DNA from: Sphaerisporangium rubeum
GTDB taxonomy: Bacteria; Actinomycetota; Actinomycetes; Streptosporangiales; Streptosporangiaceae
Assembly (NCBI RefSeq): GCF_014207705.1
Contig: NZ_JACHIU010000001.1
Location: 7,060,501 to 7,124,500 of the forward strand
Length of the DNA stretch: 64,000 nt
Reading direction: 5' to 3'
The position numbers and the translations under genes are program-made. Positions 1 through 9,174 of the stretch are shown one piece after another; position 1 is the first letter of the stretch; each line of letters starts with the position of its first letter. The notes beneath the pieces were generated by a model, which was given only the letters and a program-made list of their open reading frames with translations, did no database searches and had not been told where the DNA came from.

Positions 1-2
1 CC

Positions 3-2144
3 TATCCGTTCATGTACGACCATTTCCTGGTGCGGGTGAGCCGCGGCGGCCGGGACCTCGGTCAGGTGAAGGTCGACCCGGACGACGACGTCAAGGAGCG
101 GTGGGGGACGCGGGTGTTCCGGCCGCGGCACTACGAGGACAAGGACGAGGACGACCCGATCGTGGACAGCGTCGGGATGTACTCGGTCGTCGTGGAGGGG
201 TGCGACGGCGGGGGGCTCGGCAAGGACCCCTGCCTGCAGGGGTGGACGGTGCCGGCGCAGGTGCCGTACGTCGCCAAGGGGGACCTGGACTTCAGCGCGA
301 TACCGGTGCCGCGGACCGCGGCGGAGGCGTACGGCGTCTCACCGGTCCGCAGAGCCGGCGTGGAGCGGACCTACCTGGAGGAACGGGTGCGAATCGCGGC
401 GGCGCACCTCGCGTGTCCCGCGCCGATGCCGCTGGAGGTCTACAACAACGAGGACGGGTTCGTCACCACGGCGCTCGCCAAGCTGTACCTGCACCACGAC
501 GAGGGTTTCAGCGACGCGCCGCGCCGCTGCGAAGGCATCAGGTTCACGCTGCGGACCGAGGTCAACAACGCGCTGCGGCTTCAGACGATCAAGAGCAACG
601 CGGGGACCGAGTCGGGTTTCCCGTGCAAGCGTGAAGGCGAGTACGACGTGGCGCTGAAGGGCTACGTGCTCATGTACTACGCCTTCGAGCGCCTGCTCGA
701 CCCGGACGTGCGGTACCGCCTGCTGCACCTGCTCAACAAGCGCGGGCCGCACGACACCGACGACGACACCATCTGCGGTGTGCTGAACGTCGACGAGAGC
801 GAGAACCACCGGCTGCTCATCGAGTCGTCCCGTTACCTCACCAACCAGCTCCTGGCCCGCACCGACAGCAGCGCGAGGTACGACAACGAACGCAACGGCA
901 TGAACACCTTCATGCTGAAGTGGCTGCAGAGCTTCCTCAGAGGCGACTTCATCGAGTACAACGCGCGTCCCTACCAGCGGTACAGCCTGGCCGCGATCCA
1001 GAACCTGTACGACCTGGCGGACGACAAGCGGGTCAGGCTGGCGGCCCAGATGGTGCTCGACTACGTCAGCGCCAAGTACGCGGTGTCGGCGAACGACGGC
1101 AGGCGCGACAGCCCGTTCCGCCGGCTGACGACCGACTGGCATCCCGACCTGTTCCACTCGCAGAGCGACGCGTTGCGTGACCGCATGCTGGCGTACTTCG
1201 GGCCGCCTGCCGTGCTGACCGAGCTGGACCCGCCGGGGTTCGTGCCGGCGTCGTCGGCCGGGGAGATCATGCTGGCCGGGATCAGCGGGTACCGGCCGCC
1301 TGACCTGATCGCGGACCTGGTGGTGAACCACGACCACAGGAACTTCTTCCAGCGGTTCTCGCACGCCGGCATCGAGGCCTACTCCGCCACGCCGGACTTC
1401 CTGATCACAGCGGGTGGCGCACACAGCCGGCCGGCGTACCGGGTGGTCGGCCGGGGCAGGAGTGTGGACACCGGCACGGTGGTGCCGACGACGCTGATGC
1501 CGACGGGTCACCTGGTGAGCACCGAGCAGATGATCCGCATCGCCACGTGGCTCAACAACGGCTGCGTCGCGCCGGGGTTCGCGTGCGGCGCGGGGGTCGT
1601 GATCCCCGAGAGTTACCTGCGGACGCCGGGCTGCTCGATCGTGCGGGGTCAGTGGGTGTTCGTGGACGCCGCCACGGCCGCCTGCACGGGAGGCGACCGG
1701 GGGTTCTACGTGGCCGCGCGGAAGGCCGCGAGCGACAAGGAGATCGCGTTCTTCGAGGCGGTGCCGAAAGCCGTGATCGCGGGGGTGCCGCTGGCGGACT
1801 TCGCGGCACGCACCCTGGAGCGCAACGAGAAGCGGACGTTCGGTCTCGCGGGTTCGCGGTACGCCAAGTGGGACGGCACCGAGGTGGTGTTCGCCAGGGA
1901 CACCGGCAGCGCGCAGGTCACCTGGTGGAACCACTCGGTGGTGTCCACCGGCGTGCCGTCGATCGACAGGGTGCCGTGGTCGGCGCGCGTCGGCGGCACG
2001 GGGCCGCTGGCGGCCTGCACGATCGTCAACAGCCGGGGCCGCACCGGGTACGTCACCGTGGACAACCCGGCGCTCGGCACCCGGCTCACCCTGGACTTCA
2101 CCAGAGCAATCGCTCCGGCGCGGACGGAGGGCCGCGGCCCGTGA
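3..2144 (+). CDS. Hypothetical protein, 5' end outside the window
   Basis: The frame is open from the first bases, and the first ATG at base 12 has no ribosome binding site before it, so the true start probably lies to the left. About 710 residues are visible. The middle is helix-rich with many Arg, Tyr and Leu residues, and the last third looks beta-rich, with several cysteines in the C-terminal half. That layout recalls polysaccharide-lyase-like toroid plus beta-sandwich proteins, but I see no catalytic signature and do not assign a function. The stop codon sits inside a strong hairpin, so the gene ends its transcription unit. Confidence 0.75.
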   Translation, partial: YPFMYDHFLVRVSRGGRDLGQVKVDPDDDVKERWGTRVFRPRHYEDKDEDDPIVDSVGMYSVVVEGCDGGGLGKDPCLQGWTVPAQVPYVAKGDLDFSAIPVPRTAAEAYGVSPVRRAGVERTYLEERVRIAAAHLACPAPMPLEVYNNEDGFVTTALAKLYLHHDEGFSDAPRRCEGIRFTLRTEVNNALRLQTIKSNAGTESGFPCKREGEYDVALKGYVLMYYAFERLLDPDVRYRLLHLLNKRGPHDTDDDTICGVLNVDESENHRLLIESSRYLTNQLLARTDSSARYDNERNGMNTFMLKWLQSFLRGDFIEYNARPYQRYSLAAIQNLYDLADDKRVRLAAQMVLDYVSAKYAVSANDGRRDSPFRRLTTDWHPDLFHSQSDALRDRMLAYFGPPAVLTELDPPGFVPASSAGEIMLAGISGYRPPDLIADLVVNHDHRNFFQRFSHAGIEAYSATPDFLITAGGAHSRPAYRVVGRGRSVDTGTVVPTTLMPTGHLVSTEQMIRIATWLNNGCVAPGFACGAGVVIPESYLRTPGCSIVRGQWVFVDAATAACTGGDRGFYVAARKAASDKEIAFFEAVPKAVIAGVPLADFAARTLERNEKRTFGLAGSRYAKWDGTEVVFARDTGSAQVTWWNHSVVSTGVPSIDRVPWSARVGGTGPLAACTIVNSRGRTGYVTVDNPALGTRLTLDFTRAIAPARTEGRGP

Positions 2145-2158
2145 GGCCCTCCGTCCGC
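2120..2158 (+). terminator. Hairpin terminator overlapping the stop codon
   Basis: Perfect 14-bp inverted repeat, GCGGACGGAGGGCC at 2120-2133 and its complement at 2145-2158, followed by GGGGCTTT. The stop codon of the upstream gene (2142-2144) lies in the loop. Confidence 0.7.
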
Positions 2159-2250
2159 GGGGCTTTCCGATGAGGCGTGTGCAGCCATGCCTCTCGGAAC
2201 CCCGGTGAGCCCGGCCCCACCGCCGGGGACCCACCGGGGTGACCGCGGGG

Positions 2251-3303
2251 CTACCGGGGCTTGCCGTAGTCGATCGGCAGCGCCTGGAGCCGTTCCACGG
2301 GGATCTCGCTGAGCACGTAGTACTTCTCGGCGCCGTCGGGGACGAGGTCGTCGGGGTCGAACAGCTTGATGTAGGGGTCGACGCCGCCGTTGCGCGCCAT
2401 CTCAAGGCGTGGGTCCTCGGCGTACGTGACCAGCGCGCCACCCTTGTCCGTCATGATCAGCCCGTACTCCTGCATGGCGCGCGCGATGGTGCGCGCGGCG
2501 GGGCTGGTAAGCGTGCTGACGTCGAACGCCGGGTCGAGGCGGAACCGCTGGCCCTCGCACGGGATGTCGGCGCCTTCGACGTAGCCGTCGTCGCGGGTGG
2601 CGGGCCAGGAGTGGCAGCCGGCGCGGGTGCGGACGGTCACGATGTTGAGCGCGTGGTCGATGTACCCGCGGCGCAGCTCGTCGATCCTGATGGTGAAGGC
2701 CCCCATCGGCAGGCCCGTGGCGGTGGCGCCGAGGGGGTTGTCGAAGATGCCGGGGTTGCGCGAGTAGTGCTCGATCTTGCCACCCCAGCAGGCCGACCAG
2801 TTGCCGTCGGCGTCCTTCTCGGCACGCCAGAAGTCCCAGTAGGTGTCGGTGGACGGCTGGTAGATGGTGACGGCCGCGTCGGTGCCGATCGAGGTGATCA
2901 TGTCGGGTGGGGTCGGCACGGCGGCGAGGCTGCCGGCGATGACGGGGGCCAGGTGCGGCAGGTTCAGGCAGTCGGAGAACCGCCACCGCTTACGCGGGGT
3001 GTGCCGGTCCACCTGGTAGACGGGGGTCGAGTAGGTGTCGGTGTTGACGGCCCAGGTCTGCCAGTTGTTGTCCTTGTCGTACTTGATGTTGGCGACGACG
3101 GCCCTCGAGTTCGGGGCCAGGGGGACGTGGCGCGGCAGCTTGGTGTTCCACGGGCCGTTCCTGGCGAAGCCGTTGGCGGGCCTGCCGGGGTCGTGGCCGC
3201 CTTTGACCGGCGTGGAGGCGCCGTACGCCGCCGGGGGGCCGCCGGCCAGGGCCAGCGCGCCGGCCGCGAGCACGGAGATCACGTACCTCACGCCTTTTCG
3301 CAT
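2251..3303 (-). CDS. Secreted protein of unknown function
   Basis: A 350-residue protein starting MRKGVRYV at 3303. It has a Sec signal peptide: basic N-terminus, an Ala/Leu/Val core, and a cleavage region near AAYGAST. An upstream in-frame start would add 43 Arg/Pro-rich residues before the signal peptide and is unlikely. The mature part has Trp- and Tyr-rich blocks such as STPVYQV, TIYQPSTDTYWDFW, RRGYIDHALNI and YAEDP, the pattern of a common actinobacterial family of exported proteins without known activity. It is probably monocistronic. I infer only that it works outside the cell. Confidence 0.8.
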   Translation of the reverse strand: MRKGVRYVISVLAAGALALAGGPPAAYGASTPVKGGHDPGRPANGFARNGPWNTKLPRHVPLAPNSRAVVANIKYDKDNNWQTWAVNTDTYSTPVYQVDRHTPRKRWRFSDCLNLPHLAPVIAGSLAAVPTPPDMITSIGTDAAVTIYQPSTDTYWDFWRAEKDADGNWSACWGGKIEHYSRNPGIFDNPLGATATGLPMGAFTIRIDELRRGYIDHALNIVTVRTRAGCHSWPATRDDGYVEGADIPCEGQRFRLDPAFDVSTLTSPAARTIARAMQEYGLIMTDKGGALVTYAEDPRLEMARNGGVDPYIKLFDPDDLVPDGAEKYYVLSEIPVERLQALPIDYGKPR

Positions 3304-3444
3304 GACGGACCGTGCCTTCCTGTGGGGGTTCCGAGGTGGCGCGCGCCAGCGTAGATCGCCGGTTCCCTCGCGTGCTTCGGGGTCGGTCCCGTGACATTCC
3401 GGCCGGCCACCCTGGGATCGCGCGGCCACCACCCCGGGAGGAGG

Positions 3445-6315
3445 TCAGGTGCCGTCGGCGACGACCCGGCGCAGGTCGGCCCGGGTGGGGACGTCGAGCC
3501 TGCGGAACACGTTGGTGAGGTGGAACTCGATCGTCTTGCGGCTCAGCACCATGCGTTCGGCGATCTCACGGTTGGACAGGCCTTCGCAGACCAGCGCGAC
3601 CACGGCGCGTTCGGCGGGGGTGAGCGTGCCGAGCGCCGCCGGAGGGCCGTCCAGGCTGAGGCCGGCGCGTTCGGCGGCCTGCCGGGTGCGCGCGGCGTAC
3701 GCGGCGGCCCCCATTGCGGTGAAGCGGTGGTACGCGGCGCGCAGCGCGCGTTCGGCCGCGGCGCGCCGGCCTGAGGCGTCGAGGTAGCCCCCCATGAGCA
3801 GGTCGAGCCTGGCCTCCTCCAGCCGCAGACCGGCGGCGCGGGCCAGGGGGACGGCGCGGTGGCAGTGCCGTACGGCCTCGGCGAGGTCGCCGGACGCGGC
3901 GGCGATCTGCGCGCGTACCCGCGCCACGCACACCTGCACCGACAGCCGTCCCGGCGGCATGGGCCGGCGCAGGAACTCCTCCAGCGCCTCGCACGCCTCG
4001 GTGGGCCGGCCGAGCAGGGAGAGCGCGTCGGCGCGCAGCGGGCCGAGCAGGTGGGTGCCGGGTTCGGGGGACGGGTACTCGGGTGGCAGGTCCTCGGCGG
4101 CGGCGAGCAGGCGGGTCGCGTCGTCGCGTGCCTGCGCGAGCGCCGCCTCGGCCGCGGCGGCGTACGTCAGGCCGGCGGCGGTGCCGACGTGGCGGGCCCA
4201 GCGCGCGGACTGCGCGGCGTGCGCCTCGGCGCGTTCCCACGACGCCTGCGCGGCGAGGGGGTAGGCCGCCAGCGCGTGCACCATGGCGTAGTCCCAGACG
4301 CGGTCGTACTCCTCGGCGTCGCCGACCGCCGGTTCGGCGTGCAGCACGGAGTCGCCGAGCGCACCCATGCGGTACTCGGTCTCGGCGAGGAAACCGAGTG
4401 CCTGGCCGACGCGCAGCGGCTCGCCGCGCGCGGCGCGCTCCACGGCGGCGCCGAGGTCGTCACGCGCGCCTGGCAGGTCGTCGGACCATAATCGGATCAC
4501 GCCGCGCGCCACGAGGCCTTCGAGGCCGGACGGCGCGCCGGGTGCGTCGGCGCGGGTGAGCGCGGCGAGCGCGCGGGGGGCCTGGCCGGACAGCGCGAGC
4601 CCGACGCATTCGGCGAACCAGCCGAACGCCGCGACCCAGGGTTCCCGCGCGGCGGCGACGGCGACCGCGCCGTACTCGATCATCTCCGACGGCACGGCGG
4701 CGAGCACCGCCATGATCGCGAGCTGGGTCGCCACCCGGGCCTCCAGGTCGGGGGGCCGTTCCCGCTCGGCCGGTCCTCCGTCCTCCAGGTCGGTAATCCG
4801 TCCTTGCTCGGCCGGTCCTCCGTCCTCCAGGTCGGCCGGTCCGCCGTCCCTGACGGCCGCGAGCGACCGCTTCAGCAGGCGCCGCGCGTCGGCCATGCGG
4901 CCGTTCAGCAGGTGCTGGTAGCCGGACACGTAGTCGGGCCAGGCGCCGGGCCCGAGTGCGGACACCTCGGCCTGGTACTCGCGCGCGGTGGCGGCGTCCC
5001 CCGCCACCAGCAGCGCCTCGACGGTGGTGAGCAGCCGTGGCACGCGCTCGGGGCCCGCCGGGGTGAGGTCCAGGGCCTGGCGCAGGTGGACGGCGGCGAG
5101 CGCGGGACGGCCACGTGCGCGCTGCACGTGTGCCTCGTGTTCGACGTCGGCGGCGAGGCCGGGGTCGGTGCCGTCGGCGGCGGCGATGCGGTGCCAGATC
5201 GCGGCGGGACCGCCGACGAGCGGCACGGCACGCCGGTGCAGGCCGCGCCGGACCGCCATGTCCAGGTCGTGGTAGGCGAGGCCGCGCACCAGGGTGCCGG
5301 TGAACGCCAGCTCGTGGCCCGCCGAACCCGGCACCTCCACGAGGAGCCCCGCGCCGATCGCCTCCACGGCGGCCGCGGTGAGGTCGCCGTGTCCGGTCAT
5401 CTCACGGACCCTGGCGAGGCCGAACCGGCGGCCGAGCACCGCGCCGGCCGCGACCAGTTCCCGGGTGGCCGGGCCGCAGGCCGCCAGCCTGGCGCGTACG
5501 GCGGCGGCCACGCCGCGCGGCGCGGGCAGCGGGCCGTGGCCGAAGACGATGGAGCGCATCGGCACCTCGTCGAGCAGGTGCCGCACATGCAGCGGGTTGC
5601 CGCCGGTGTGGTCGTGCAGCCGTGCCGCGCCTGCGGGGGACAGCCGGGGATGGCCGCACGCCGCGGCCAGCCGTACCAGGTCGGCGGCGTCCAGGCCGTC
5701 GAGCCGCAGCCTGGTGCCGCGACCGGTGTCGAGCAGCCGCCGCCATCCGTCGCCGATGTCGCGGGACGGCCCCCGGGTGAGCGCGCGGGACAGTTCACCG
5801 GGGGTCTGGTGGACCAGGACGAGCAGGACCATCGCGTCGGCGAGCCGCCGGGCCGCGAGCCGCAGCGCGGTCATGGACTGCTGGTCACCCCAGTGCGCGT
5901 CGTCGACCACCAGCACGAGCGGACCACGCGCGCGCAGTTCCAGTGCGAGGGACCGCGCGACCAGCCACGGGTCGGCGTCCGCCGGTTCCGGCACCCGGGG
6001 GTCGCGGTGCTCATCGAGGGGGCTCCTTCGATGAGAGGCGGGTGGCCCGAGGCTCTGGGTGATCTGGGTGAGCAGCGACCACGGCAGGCGGACCTCGTCC
6101 TCGTCGGCGTCGGCCCACAGGACGGCGTGCGGCGCGGCCCGTTCGAGGAACCGCCGCACCAGGGTGGTCTTGCCGATGCCGGGGTCGCCTTCGACGCCGA
6201 CGACACGTGGCGCACCGGCGAGTGCCGCGTCCCAGGCGGCGTGGAGCGCACCGAGCTCACGTTCCCGTCCGGCGAAGCCGCCGACGTCCGTTCTCCAGCC
6301 CGCGCCGCCGCTCAC
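3445..6315 (-). CDS. Large ATP-binding LuxR-family regulator (LAL/MalT-like)
   Basis: A 956-residue transcription regulator. Residues 1-300 form a STAND-type NTPase with Walker A GDPGIGKTT (about 43-51) and Walker B LVLVVDDAHW. The middle is a helical TPR-like sensor region. The last 65 residues are a LuxR helix-turn-helix (LTPAERAVVALVCEGLSNRE, then a recognition helix near KTIEFHLTNVF). The length is typical of the LAL class, which often controls secondary metabolism. The GTG start at 6315 follows a purine-rich AGAGAGG. It lies upstream of, and in the same direction as, nothing metabolic except the chorismatase at 6474-7481, whose product it may control; that link is inference. A 42-bp repeat sits in the coding sequence. 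Confidence 0.9.
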   Translation of the reverse strand: MSGGAGWRTDVGGFAGRERELGALHAAWDAALAGAPRVVGVEGDPGIGKTTLVRRFLERAAPHAVLWADADEDEVRLPWSLLTQITQSLGPPASHRRSPLDEHRDPRVPEPADADPWLVARSLALELRARGPLVLVVDDAHWGDQQSMTALRLAARRLADAMVLLVLVHQTPGELSRALTRGPSRDIGDGWRRLLDTGRGTRLRLDGLDAADLVRLAAACGHPRLSPAGAARLHDHTGGNPLHVRHLLDEVPMRSIVFGHGPLPAPRGVAAAVRARLAACGPATRELVAAGAVLGRRFGLARVREMTGHGDLTAAAVEAIGAGLLVEVPGSAGHELAFTGTLVRGLAYHDLDMAVRRGLHRRAVPLVGGPAAIWHRIAAADGTDPGLAADVEHEAHVQRARGRPALAAVHLRQALDLTPAGPERVPRLLTTVEALLVAGDAATAREYQAEVSALGPGAWPDYVSGYQHLLNGRMADARRLLKRSLAAVRDGGPADLEDGGPAEQGRITDLEDGGPAERERPPDLEARVATQLAIMAVLAAVPSEMIEYGAVAVAAAREPWVAAFGWFAECVGLALSGQAPRALAALTRADAPGAPSGLEGLVARGVIRLWSDDLPGARDDLGAAVERAARGEPLRVGQALGFLAETEYRMGALGDSVLHAEPAVGDAEEYDRVWDYAMVHALAAYPLAAQASWERAEAHAAQSARWARHVGTAAGLTYAAAAEAALAQARDDATRLLAAAEDLPPEYPSPEPGTHLLGPLRADALSLLGRPTEACEALEEFLRRPMPPGRLSVQVCVARVRAQIAAASGDLAEAVRHCHRAVPLARAAGLRLEEARLDLLMGGYLDASGRRAAAERALRAAYHRFTAMGAAAYAARTRQAAERAGLSLDGPPAALGTLTPAERAVVALVCEGLSNREIAERMVLSRKTIEFHLTNVFRRLDVPTRADLRRVVADGT
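4741..4835 (-). repeat. In-frame 42-bp tandem repeat in the LuxR-family gene
   Basis: A 42-bp period (14 residues) repeated about 2.3 times. The blocks at 4764-4793 and 4806-4835 are identical over 30 bp, and a partial copy begins at 4741. It encodes Leu-Glu-Asp-Gly-Gly-Pro-Ala-Glu-type linkers. Confidence 0.8.
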
Positions 6316-6473
6316 GCGCGCCTCTCTTCTCTCGCCTCACCGGTGGCTCGACGGTCGCCGCCTACTGTGACGGCCGCAGGCGGATACAGACGGTCTCGAT
6401 GGAGTATGTCGCCTTTCCGGTGACTTTGGGGTCAACCTTGGGGTCACGAGACGAGAAGAGGCAAGAGGTGCGG

Positions 6474-7481
6474 TCAGGCGGCGCGGACCATCGGGGCCAC
6501 GGCCTCGATCTCCACGAGCAGGTCGTCGCGGCAGATGTCGACGTTCACGTACGCCACGCCGGGGCCGAAAGCCTCCTCGCATATTCTTCTCGCCACCGGG
6601 ATATCGGCCTTGTGCTTGACGTAGACCTTCACGCCGTCCAGGTCGCGCAGCGACAGATCGGCGTCTATTCCGTATCTGAGAAGGTTCTCGCGGCCCACGA
6701 GAACGGCGATGTTCTCCAGTGTGGTCGTCGTCTGCCGTGCCATGTCGCCGATGTGCACGGTCTCGCTGCCGACGATGCTCGCGGTGCCTGAGACGAACAG
6801 CCGTCCCGTGCCGCCGGGTTCGGCGAGATAGGTCGCTCTGGCGAAACTCGGGGCCCGCACGCCGTACTTCGGCGGGTAGCGGTAGGCGGGGGTCTGGCGG
6901 GGGTTCTCTATGTGGACGGGACGGGTGGTGCGGGTGGCGAGCATGTAGAAGGCCACCCCGCCGCCGTGGCTGCCGACGCAGGTCGCGGCGGGGAGCATCT
7001 CGGCCGGCACGCCGCCGCGCTCGAACGCCATGGCGCGGCCCTGGCAGAACCGGCCGTACACGTCGCCGCCGCGGCCGTCGGGCTCGTTGATGCGGTGCAC
7101 CATGTTCCACATGCGCGCCAGATGCGGGTAGCCGAGGAGCCTGACCACCTCGAACGCGGCGAGGTAGGCCTCCTCGGTGGCGGTGAGCAGGTCGGAGTCC
7201 TCACCGGCGCGGCCGCACAGGAACAGGTGCTCGCCGTCGCACGCGTACGCGAGGCCCCGGTGCTGGCCGGTGACCACGCTCGCGCCGGCCCGCCACACCT
7301 CGGCGAACGGCGGCATGTCCTCGTCACCCATCGGCATCGCCATGAACGGGTGGCCGTCCCGGACGATCGGCCCCGCGACGCGGTCGCAGTACTCGACCGC
7401 GCCGAGCACCCCGCCGTCGCGCACGCCGGCCGGCGGCTCCAACCGGCATTCGAGATCCGCCACAGAGAACGCACTGATCAT
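6474..7481 (-). CDS. Chorismatase of the FkbO/Hyg5 type
   Basis: 335 residues. This family hydrolyses chorismate to pyruvate plus either a dihydroxycyclohexadiene carboxylate (FkbO type) or 3-hydroxybenzoate (Hyg5/XanB2 type). Both products serve as starter units or pigment precursors. Family hallmarks visible are MWNMVHRINEPDGRGGDVYG, a GSHGGGVAFYM stretch, YRYPPKYG (about 200-207), FARATYL and GTASIVGSETVHIGD in the RidA-like C-terminal half. I chose ATG at 7481 because GGATGGAG stands 5 nt upstream. The upstream ATG at 7517 lacks such a site. The subtype cannot be fixed by eye. No polyketide synthase is in the window. A divergent methyltransferase and a perfect palindrome lie upstream. Confidence 0.85.
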   Translation of the reverse strand: MISAFSVADLECRLEPPAGVRDGGVLGAVEYCDRVAGPIVRDGHPFMAMPMGDEDMPPFAEVWRAGASVVTGQHRGLAYACDGEHLFLCGRAGEDSDLLTATEEAYLAAFEVVRLLGYPHLARMWNMVHRINEPDGRGGDVYGRFCQGRAMAFERGGVPAEMLPAATCVGSHGGGVAFYMLATRTTRPVHIENPRQTPAYRYPPKYGVRAPSFARATYLAEPGGTGRLFVSGTASIVGSETVHIGDMARQTTTTLENIAVLVGRENLLRYGIDADLSLRDLDGVKVYVKHKADIPVARRICEEAFGPGVAYVNVDICRDDLLVEIEAVAPMVRAA

Positions 7482-7579
7482 GATGGCTCCATCCGGGAAG
7501 ACGCGGATCTCAAGCATCGGCCTGGAACGGCGGCGGGATCATCTTCCAGAATGCGGGTGCGCACGACTTCGCCTCATAT

Positions 7580-7599
7580 TCGGATAAACAGTTATCCGA
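7580..7599. promoter_or_regulatory. Perfect palindrome between chorismatase and methyltransferase
   Basis: TCGGATAA, spacer ACAG, TTATCCGA: 8-bp arms without mismatch, in the 286-bp gap between two divergent genes (starts 7481 and 7768). The position fits an operator for a dimeric regulator. The rest of the gap holds no gene that I can see. Confidence 0.6.
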
Positions 7600-7767
7600 G
7601 GTGTCATGCGGCCGTAACAGAACGGTGAGAATACCGGAATACCGGCGCTTCCTATTTCCGTGTCCGCAGCCGGTCAAACGGCTTTCTCGAAGAAGATGAG
7701 GCGCGGTGATTTCGCGAGTCTTGCATGAGGCACCGAGGAAAACCCACCTAGCCGAAGGTCTCAAGTC

Positions 7768-8571
7768 ATGACGCAGCAGATCGTGGAGCGGTACGGCGAC
7801 CACATCTTCAACCACGCCGCCGCCTCCGAGGACGAGCGCCTCGGCGCGCTGGCCGCCGAGCTCGACCCCGTGACGTTCCGCCGGCTCGGCTCCCTGCCGA
7901 TGCAGCGCGACTGGCGCTGCCTGGAACTCGGCGCCGGCACGGGAAGCGTCGCCAGGTGGATGGCGGCCCGCTGCCCCGAAGGCGGGGTCGTCGCCACCGA
8001 CCTGGACCTCGAACTGGTGCGCCGCAACGACGGCGACGCCGGGGTCACCTGGACCCACCACGACCTGACGCGCGACGAGTTCCCCCCTGGCTCGTTCGAC
8101 CTGATCCACGCCAGGTACCTGTTCTGCCACCTGCGCAGCCGCGACACCGACCTCGCCAGGGTCATGCGGTGGCTGACCCCCGGCGGGTGGCTGGTGCTGG
8201 AGGAGCCGGCGCGGTTCCCCATCGACGCCTCACCCGACCACGCCTACCGCACGACCGGCATGGGGGTGTTCGCGGCGCTCGAGGAACGCATCGGCACCGA
8301 CTGCGACTGGCCGCGTGACCTGGAAGGTCACCTGAGCCGGGCCGGGTTCACCGAGCTGGACTCCGATGTGGCGTACTCGCTCGCGGGTGGCGGACGGCCC
8401 ATGGGCCGGTTCTGGGAGCTGACCGTGGAGCAGCTCGCGCCGGTGCTGTGCGAGATGGACGGCATCACCCCCGACATGGTGGCCGACACGCTGGTGCGGC
8501 TGCGCGACCCGGGTTTCCGCGAGCCCGGCATGGCGACGGTCGGCGTCATCGGCCGCAGGCCGGTGAGCTGA
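7768..8571 (+). CDS. SAM-dependent class I methyltransferase
   Basis: 267 residues with a Rossmann-fold methyltransferase core. Motif I is CLELGAGTGSVARW (about residues 50-63), the acidic end of beta-2 is ATDLDLE, and a later FDLIHARYLFCHL corresponds to motif IV/post-I. This resembles UbiE/Coq5-like small-molecule methyltransferases. It is divergent from the chorismatase, and the palindrome between them suggests joint control, so a phenolic or chorismate-derived substrate is possible but unproven. The ATG start has only a weak GAAGG upstream. Confidence 0.85.
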   Translation: MTQQIVERYGDHIFNHAAASEDERLGALAAELDPVTFRRLGSLPMQRDWRCLELGAGTGSVARWMAARCPEGGVVATDLDLELVRRNDGDAGVTWTHHDLTRDEFPPGSFDLIHARYLFCHLRSRDTDLARVMRWLTPGGWLVLEEPARFPIDASPDHAYRTTGMGVFAALEERIGTDCDWPRDLEGHLSRAGFTELDSDVAYSLAGGGRPMGRFWELTVEQLAPVLCEMDGITPDMVADTLVRLRDPGFREPGMATVGVIGRRPVS

Positions 8572-8577
8572 GCTTCT

Positions 8578-9060
8578 TCAGGTGACCGGGACGATACGCG
8601 CGGCGAGCAGGCGGCCGTCCGCCACGTCGAGCAGGCCGACGGTGCCGTGCGGCTGGCGGCGGCGGTCGGTCGGCGAGCCGGGGTTGAAGATGCGCAGGCC
8701 CTGCTCCTCGTGGTCGAGCGGGATGTGCGAGTGGCCGAACACCACCAGGTCCGCGTCAGGGAAACGGCGGCGCAGGCGCGTCCAGCGGCCGGCCGCCGGG
8801 CCGCTGTCGTGGATCATCGCGACCCGCAGGCCGCCGAGATCCAGCTCCAGCGTCTCGGGGGCCGTCACGTCCGGGCCGTCGTTGTTGCCTTTGACGGCCC
8901 GCACCGGAGCGTAGGCCGCCAGCTCGTCCAGCACGGCGGCCGTGCATATGTCGCCGGCGTGCAGGATCAGGTCGGCGCCGCGCAGGTGCTCGGCCACGGC
9001 CGGCGGACAGGACTTCCAGCGGCGCGGGCCATGGGTGTCGGAGATCGCCACGATCCTCAT
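8578..9060 (-). CDS. YfcE/MJ0936-type metallophosphoesterase
   Basis: 160 residues with the calcineurin-like metal-binding signatures in order: ISDTHG (D and H ligands), LHAGDI, KGNND and FGHSH. The family hydrolyses phosphodiester bonds using two metal ions, and the natural substrate is often unknown. It is cytosolic, with no signal peptide. It ends 7 bp from the stop of the convergent methyltransferase gene. Confidence 0.92.
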   Translation of the reverse strand: MRIVAISDTHGPRRWKSCPPAVAEHLRGADLILHAGDICTAAVLDELAAYAPVRAVKGNNDGPDVTAPETLELDLGGLRVAMIHDSGPAAGRWTRLRRRFPDADLVVFGHSHIPLDHEEQGLRIFNPGSPTDRRRQPHGTVGLLDVADGRLLAARIVPVT

Positions 9061-9174
9061 GCCGCCCCTCCTTTTCCGTCTCCCCTACCCGGCCCGTAAC
9101 AATGGTGTCCTAGCCTTGGGGCTCTGGCGCCGTCGTCCGGCGCGGTGCGACCAGTGAACAGGACGGTGATCGCC

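Noticed and set aside
339-2441. Long minus-strand frame of 700 codons opposite the first gene
   Set aside because: Arg/Pro/His-rich shadow typical of GC-rich DNA; the plus-strand protein has ordinary composition.
4804-6423. 539-codon plus-strand frame opposite the LuxR-family gene
   Set aside because: No domain, composition of an antisense shadow; the minus strand has clear Walker and HTH motifs.
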